Positions 30,727 through 34,464 of a stretch of DNA of 34,464 bases are shown piece after piece. Source of the stretch: Planctomycetota bacterium. GTDB taxonomy: Bacteria; Planctomycetota; UBA1135; JAKEFM01. The DNA lies in the NCBI GenBank assembly GCA_022616055.1, contig JAKEFM010000201.1, positions 1-34,464 of the forward strand. Reading direction: 5' to 3'. The stretch's first letter is position 1. Each line of letters opens with the position of its first letter. The position numbers were made by a program, and so were the translations under genes. The notes under the pieces are model-generated. The model did no database searches and was not told where the DNA came from. It saw nothing but the letters and a program-made list of their open reading frames with translations.

Positions 30727-32330
30727 CGGACCTTGATCGTCGAGCGGGAGACCGCCTCGTTCGACCATTCGAGGAACCGGCGCGAGAGGTAGTCCTCGCG
30801 CACGACGTTGCGCCAGTTTTCGCTCGAGAAGTCGTACGTCCGGTCGCCCGGCGACCGCGCGATCACGCGCCCGACGTAGTAGCCGTACGGCCCCAGGAAC
30901 GGGCCGACCGCCTCCCCGACCGGCGCGTCGTGGAAGAGGATCTCGCCGATCGAGTAGCCGCGGAGGAGTTCCTCGAACTCGCTCTCCCCGAGGAGTCGCT
31001 TCAGAGGGTTCTTGTCCCGTGGGCCGAACGGGCCGCGGCTCGGCCCCGGCGCCGCCGTATCGAAGAACTCGGAGAACCGGTCGATCAGCCCCTCGAAGGA
31101 GGCTCCTTCCTCGAGGAGGGCGACGACTAGCCTGGCTCGGCCGCGGGCCTCGTCGAAGGCGCGCGGCCCTTTCGGGGCGCGGTCCGGCGAGTTCATGTCG
31201 AGACCCGCGCAGAGAATCACCTGCGCGTCGACGGTGGCCTCCTCGTAGAAGTCCCGGACCCGGTCGCAGTGCCGTGCGAGCGCGTCGACCGTGACCTCCG
31301 TCTGGAACTTTCGCTCGAACGACAGGCGGAGCCGGAAGAACTCCCGGTAGAGCTCGTAGGACGGGAACCCCTTGAACACGGTGGCGATCGTCTCCGGCCC
31401 GTGGTGGCTTCCCTTGTACGGCGGCTCGAGGCCGCGGATCGCCCCCTGGGTCGCGAACTCCTCGTCGTCCAGGTAGACCCGAGTCTCGACGAGCGCCTGG
31501 CGGGTCGCCGTCGCCCAGACGGTCCAGCGCATCGCCCGCTCCCGATCCAGCTCGGTCGCGCTCTGAGCGACGGCGAGATGGGCCTCCGATGTGAGCAACG
31601 GACGCTCGTTGACCGTCAGGACGACGTCGGGGGGAAGCCCGTCGCTGGCCAGGCGGATGCGCGCCTCGGCCTTGAGTGCCGTCGTGATCCACCGGCGGAA
31701 GATCGTCCGGTAGAAGGCGGGCATCGGCTCGGTCGGGTTCTTCCCTCTGTGCTTCCGGAGCCCCTCCATCGTCTTGTCGACGAAGTTCCTCCCTCCTTGG
31801 CTCGTGAGCGCACGGATCGTCGTCTCGGACCACTCGTCCGGATCCTCCGGCACGAAGACCCGATCGAAGAGGGCCTCGGAGCCGCTCTCGTCGACGATCG
31901 GTCCCATGCAGTCCGGTTTTCCCGTCCGATCGCGCCGCACCCATCCGCTCGCGATCCGGCGCTTCGCCGATTCGATCTCCGCGAGAACGTCTCCCGTTCC
32001 GATTCCCAGGTGCTCGACGGGCTGTCCCTTCTCCCGCCGGCGCTCGACCTCGTCGGCCACGAAGAAGTCCCCGATTCTCCGCTCGAGGTAGAAGCGGCCC
32101 AGGAGATAGACGAGGGTTCTCTCGATCGCCGCGACCCGGATCTCCTCGCCGTTGACCGAGAGTCGCATGGCGCCGGCGGAGCGGCGCGCGGCTTCGACCT
32201 GGCCGCGGAGCGCCTCGGCAACTTGGCGCACGCGGTCGATCTCTCCGGCCGCGGAAGGGACGGACTGACCCCCGGAGGCCGGCGCCAGGCCGGCGAGGAG
32301 CACGGGGAAGAGTCGGATGGCCCGGAACAT
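30723..32330 (-). CDS. Secreted parvulin/SurA-like protein, divergent
   Basis: 535 residues from ATG at 32330. A signal peptide (FRAIRLFPVLLAGLAPASGG) begins the protein. A helical N-terminal region contains VNGEEIRVAAIERTLVYLLG, the usual V-x-G-x-x-I opening of SurA/PpiD chaperone modules, which recurs near TVNERPLLTSEAH. From about residue 393 a parvulin-like domain can be traced: RGRARLVVALLEEGASFEGL, FSEFFDTA, RGPFGPRD, GYSIGEILFHDAPVGEA and GPYGYYVGRVIAR. The order matches parvulin, but several active-site positions look altered, so a chaperone rather than isomerase role is possible. The ATG directly abuts the palindrome CCAGGATCCTGG (32331-32342). The cyclophilin-type gene upstream on the same strand supports a role in folding exported proteins. 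Confidence 0.72.
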   Translation of the reverse strand: MFRAIRLFPVLLAGLAPASGGQSVPSAAGEIDRVRQVAEALRGQVEAARRSAGAMRLSVNGEEIRVAAIERTLVYLLGRFYLERRIGDFFVADEVERRREKGQPVEHLGIGTGDVLAEIESAKRRIASGWVRRDRTGKPDCMGPIVDESGSEALFDRVFVPEDPDEWSETTIRALTSQGGRNFVDKTMEGLRKHRGKNPTEPMPAFYRTIFRRWITTALKAEARIRLASDGLPPDVVLTVNERPLLTSEAHLAVAQSATELDRERAMRWTVWATATRQALVETRVYLDDEEFATQGAIRGLEPPYKGSHHGPETIATVFKGFPSYELYREFFRLRLSFERKFQTEVTVDALARHCDRVRDFYEEATVDAQVILCAGLDMNSPDRAPKGPRAFDEARGRARLVVALLEEGASFEGLIDRFSEFFDTAAPGPSRGPFGPRDKNPLKRLLGESEFEELLRGYSIGEILFHDAPVGEAVGPFLGPYGYYVGRVIARSPGDRTYDFSSENWRNVVREDYLSRRFLEWSNEAVSRSTIKVR

Positions 32331-32392
32331 CCAGGATCCTGGAGGCCGCCGAGCGGTCGTGGGTTCCCTCCTGGGAAGAGAGTGTGGCCTCC

Positions 32393-34464
32393 CTACCTCC
32401 CCGGGTCGAGGACGACGACCTGCTCGATCCGGTCGCCGACCTCGATCGTCGAGACGACTTCCATCCCGGAATCGACCTGCCCGAAGGCGGTGTAGCGACC
32501 GTCGAGGTGGGGCGTCGGGATGAGAGTGATGAAGATCTGGGAGCCCCCGCTGTCCGGGACGTCGGTCTTCGGCATCCCGATCGTCCCGGCGAGGAAGCGG
32601 CGGCGGTTGATCTCGTCGCGGATCGTCCCCCCTTCGGCGGCCTTCGCCCCCGTGCCGTCGCCGAGGTGGTCCCCCCCCTGGACGACGAAGTTCGGCTCGA
32701 CGCGATGGAAGGGGGTCCCCACGTAGCGACCCGCCCGGGCGATCCGGAGGAAGTTCTCGACGTGGACCGGGGCGTCCTCCGCGAACAGGGTCGCCTCGAA
32801 CTCCCCCCGCGAGGTGCGGAACCGGACCCTCGGGGGACGGACGAAGGACGGGGCCGTCAGGCCGGGGATCGGAGAGGGGCGCGGGCGTGGCGCGAGGGCT
32901 CCCGCCGGGAGCGGCTCGCGGACGAGGCTCTCCCACGCGCGGGCGGCCTTCGCGCGCACCGTCGGGTCGGAATCGCGGAGGGCCGCGGCGAGGACGGTCC
33001 GGAGGCGGACAAGGAGCTCCGCGTTCTCCTCCAACTCTGTCCGGGAGAGGACGGTCCCGCGAGGGCGGCGCGCGGCCTCCACCTTCTCGACGGCCTCGAG
33101 GAGGGTCGCGCGGACCTCCGCGAGGTCCTCGCCAGGAGAGTCCTCGATCGTGTCGAGCAGGGTGACGACGTCGCCGTCAGGAGGGACCTCGCCGGTCGCC
33201 CACTTCTCGAGGACCGCGGCTGCGTTCTCCTTGGCGAGGCCTCCGCCCTTCCGGAGGGCGGCGTAGGCGAGCTCGCGGGCGGGATTGCCGGGGATCCTCC
33301 CGAGGGCGGCCGCGGCGGCCGCGGCGACGGAAGGGGCCGCGTCGCGGAACGCGGCCTCGATGCGAGGGAGGGCCTCTTCCTCCGGCAGCTCGGCGCTGAT
33401 CGCCTTCTCCCGGACGAGGGGATGGCGGTCCTCGAGCGCGCGATCGACGGCCTCGGGGCCCCCCTCCGCTCCGAGCCGGACGAATGCGGGAGCGACCTCG
33501 GCTCGGACGGTGGGAGAGGAATCGAGCCAGGCCCGCTCGAGGGCGGGAAGCACCTCCTCCCGCCAAGTCCCCATCGCCCCCATCGACCGGACGGCGACGC
33601 GACGGAGGGCGACCAGCTCCCGGTCGAGGAGCGCGACGAGGGCCGTCGCTCCCTCGGCCGAGGGATGCCGCGCGAGAGCGATGGCGGCCTCCGTCGCGAC
33701 GGCGTCGTCGGCATCCTCCGCGGCCCGCGCGATCGCGGAGTCGACCTCCGGGTCGGGCTCTCCCTTCCCCAGGCCGCGGACGGCGAACAGCCGGACCAGG
33801 GGCGAGGAATCGAGGACGAGGTCCATCAGCCCCTTCCTCGTCCGGCCGTCGCGGATCGAGGCGAGGGCATAGGCCCGGGTCCAGAGCGGCTCCGGTCCCG
33901 GTCCCCGGTGATGGGTGTTCGAGATGGTTTCGATCGCCTCGCCGACGGCCTCGCTCCCGAGCGTGCGGCGACCCGCGAACCGCTCGCCGAGGAGCCGGCC
34001 GAGCGCGAGGAACGCTTCGGCCTGGACCGCCGGATCGGGATCGCCGAGGAGTTCGGCGCAGGCGGGCGCCCAGCGGTCGTCGTCGCACCGCCCCAGCGCC
34101 TCGACCGCGGCGGCCCGGACGGGCGCGGAGGGATACGTCAGGCGAGCCCGGACCGCCTCGGCGGCCTCGCCAGGCCCGACCAGGCCGAGGTCGAAGAGCG
34201 CCTCGGCGACGACCCAGGGATCGGAATCCGCCGCGAGGCGGCCGAGAGGCTCGCGCGCCTGCGCTCCTCCGATGCGGCCGAGGGCCCGGGCGGCCCGGGC
34301 GCGGACGGCGGCATCGGGGGAGGAGACGTGGGGGAGGACGGCGCCGCGATCGCGGAGGTCCTCCGCGATGGCGATGGAGGGGTGGGCGCCGCGCGCGGGC
34401 TCCCCCTCGGGGATGCCGGAGCGTTGCGGTTGCGAGCACGCGGCGAGGAGGAGGACGACCGCCA
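32393..34464 (-). CDS. HEAT-repeat lipoprotein with C-terminal cyclophilin peptidyl-prolyl isomerase domain (5' end cut by window)
   Basis: About 689 residues are visible; the start codon lies just beyond the window. The first residues, AVVLLLAACSQPQR, are the end of a lipoprotein signal with lipobox LAAC, so almost the whole mature protein is present. HEAT-type repeats follow over about 500 residues (AAVRARAARALGRIGG, APVRAAAVEALGRCDD, LVRLFAVRGLG, PTVRAEVAPAFVRLG). The last 144 residues are a cyclophilin: TSRGEFEATLF, GTPFHRVEPNFVVQGGD with the catalytic Arg, GMPKTDVPDSGGSQIFI and HLDGRYTAFGQV. It should isomerise proline bonds in exported clients, with the HEAT array as a binding scaffold. 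The parvulin-like gene lies 62 bases downstream on the same strand. Confidence 0.9.
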   Translation of the reverse strand, partial: AVVLLLAACSQPQRSGIPEGEPARGAHPSIAIAEDLRDRGAVLPHVSSPDAAVRARAARALGRIGGAQAREPLGRLAADSDPWVVAEALFDLGLVGPGEAAEAVRARLTYPSAPVRAAAVEALGRCDDDRWAPACAELLGDPDPAVQAEAFLALGRLLGERFAGRRTLGSEAVGEAIETISNTHHRGPGPEPLWTRAYALASIRDGRTRKGLMDLVLDSSPLVRLFAVRGLGKGEPDPEVDSAIARAAEDADDAVATEAAIALARHPSAEGATALVALLDRELVALRRVAVRSMGAMGTWREEVLPALERAWLDSSPTVRAEVAPAFVRLGAEGGPEAVDRALEDRHPLVREKAISAELPEEEALPRIEAAFRDAAPSVAAAAAAALGRIPGNPARELAYAALRKGGGLAKENAAAVLEKWATGEVPPDGDVVTLLDTIEDSPGEDLAEVRATLLEAVEKVEAARRPRGTVLSRTELEENAELLVRLRTVLAAALRDSDPTVRAKAARAWESLVREPLPAGALAPRPRPSPIPGLTAPSFVRPPRVRFRTSRGEFEATLFAEDAPVHVENFLRIARAGRYVGTPFHRVEPNFVVQGGDHLGDGTGAKAAEGGTIRDEINRRRFLAGTIGMPKTDVPDSGGSQIFITLIPTPHLDGRYTAFGQVDSGMEVVSTIEVGDRIEQVVVLDPGR

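Noticed and set aside
32331..32342. Palindrome CCAGGATCCTGG directly before the parvulin-like start as an operator
   Set aside because: It is perfect but short, touches the ATG itself, and has no second copy in the window that would suggest a regulator site.

Overview
The window is a very GC-rich (about 70 % by eye) bacterial chromosome segment, densely packed with protein genes and with no RNA genes, mobile elements or CRISPR. Third codon positions are almost all G or C, GTG and TTG starts are common, and genes often overlap by 4 bases. The gene content fits a Gram-negative-type cell envelope (lipoproteins, ExbB/ExbD, parvulin- and cyclophilin-like secreted foldases, a possible outer-membrane barrel). 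An ECF sigma factor fused to a membrane segment and carboxypeptidase-regulatory-like domains, a toroid protein beside ExbB/ExbD and an SBBP-type protein point to Planctomycetota or a neighbouring high-GC phylum. That assignment is an inference.

Layout. 1-764 (minus): start of a secreted SBBP/beta-propeller protein. 867-4591 (plus): amidohydrolase, sirtuin with the Tyr-x-x-Arg signature of deacylases acting on acidic acyl groups, ECF sigma factor and ChrR-like zinc/cupin anti-sigma factor. 4596-7037 (minus): secreted S9 peptidase resembling glutamyl endopeptidase. 7130-9617 (plus): fatty acid hydroxylase/sterol desaturase family protein, small unknown protein, and an HTTM membrane protein fused to a DCC thiol-disulfide domain. 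9622-10725 (minus): secreted HExxH protein. 10837-12225 (plus): aldehyde dehydrogenase.

12346-21344 (plus) is the most distinctive block: a 1012-residue TPR protein, an ExbB/TolQ-type protein, an ExbD/TolR-type protein, a 1302-residue protein and an alpha/beta hydrolase. The 1302-residue protein combines a TolB-like (PD40) propeller, a TonB/TolA-like transmembrane helix with Ser-x3-His, a linker of 95-residue repeats in exact register, and a terpenoid-cyclase-type toroid. Together these look like a condensed Tol/Ton-like energy-transducing system, with propeller and TonB/TolA roles joined in one chain.

21451-22495 (plus): a small secreted protein, then a probable outer-membrane barrel frame interrupted by two in-frame TGA codons spaced as U-x-x-U and followed by two mutually exclusive hairpins. 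It may be a selenoprotein or a decayed gene. 22509-25546 (minus): molybdate operon modA-modB-modC plus a regulator whose domain order is reversed relative to ModE (Mop/TOBE first, winged helix last). 25759-28092 (plus): sigma factor-membrane-sensor fusion. 28111-30712: small membrane proteins, a two-repeat secreted protein with a clear intrinsic terminator, and a DUF1579-like secreted protein. 30723-34464 (minus): a parvulin-like secreted protein and a HEAT-repeat/cyclophilin lipoprotein cut by the window edge.

All five convergent gene junctions carry an inverted repeat, and in two of them the repeat contains both stop codons. No gap without a gene exceeds about 210 bases.
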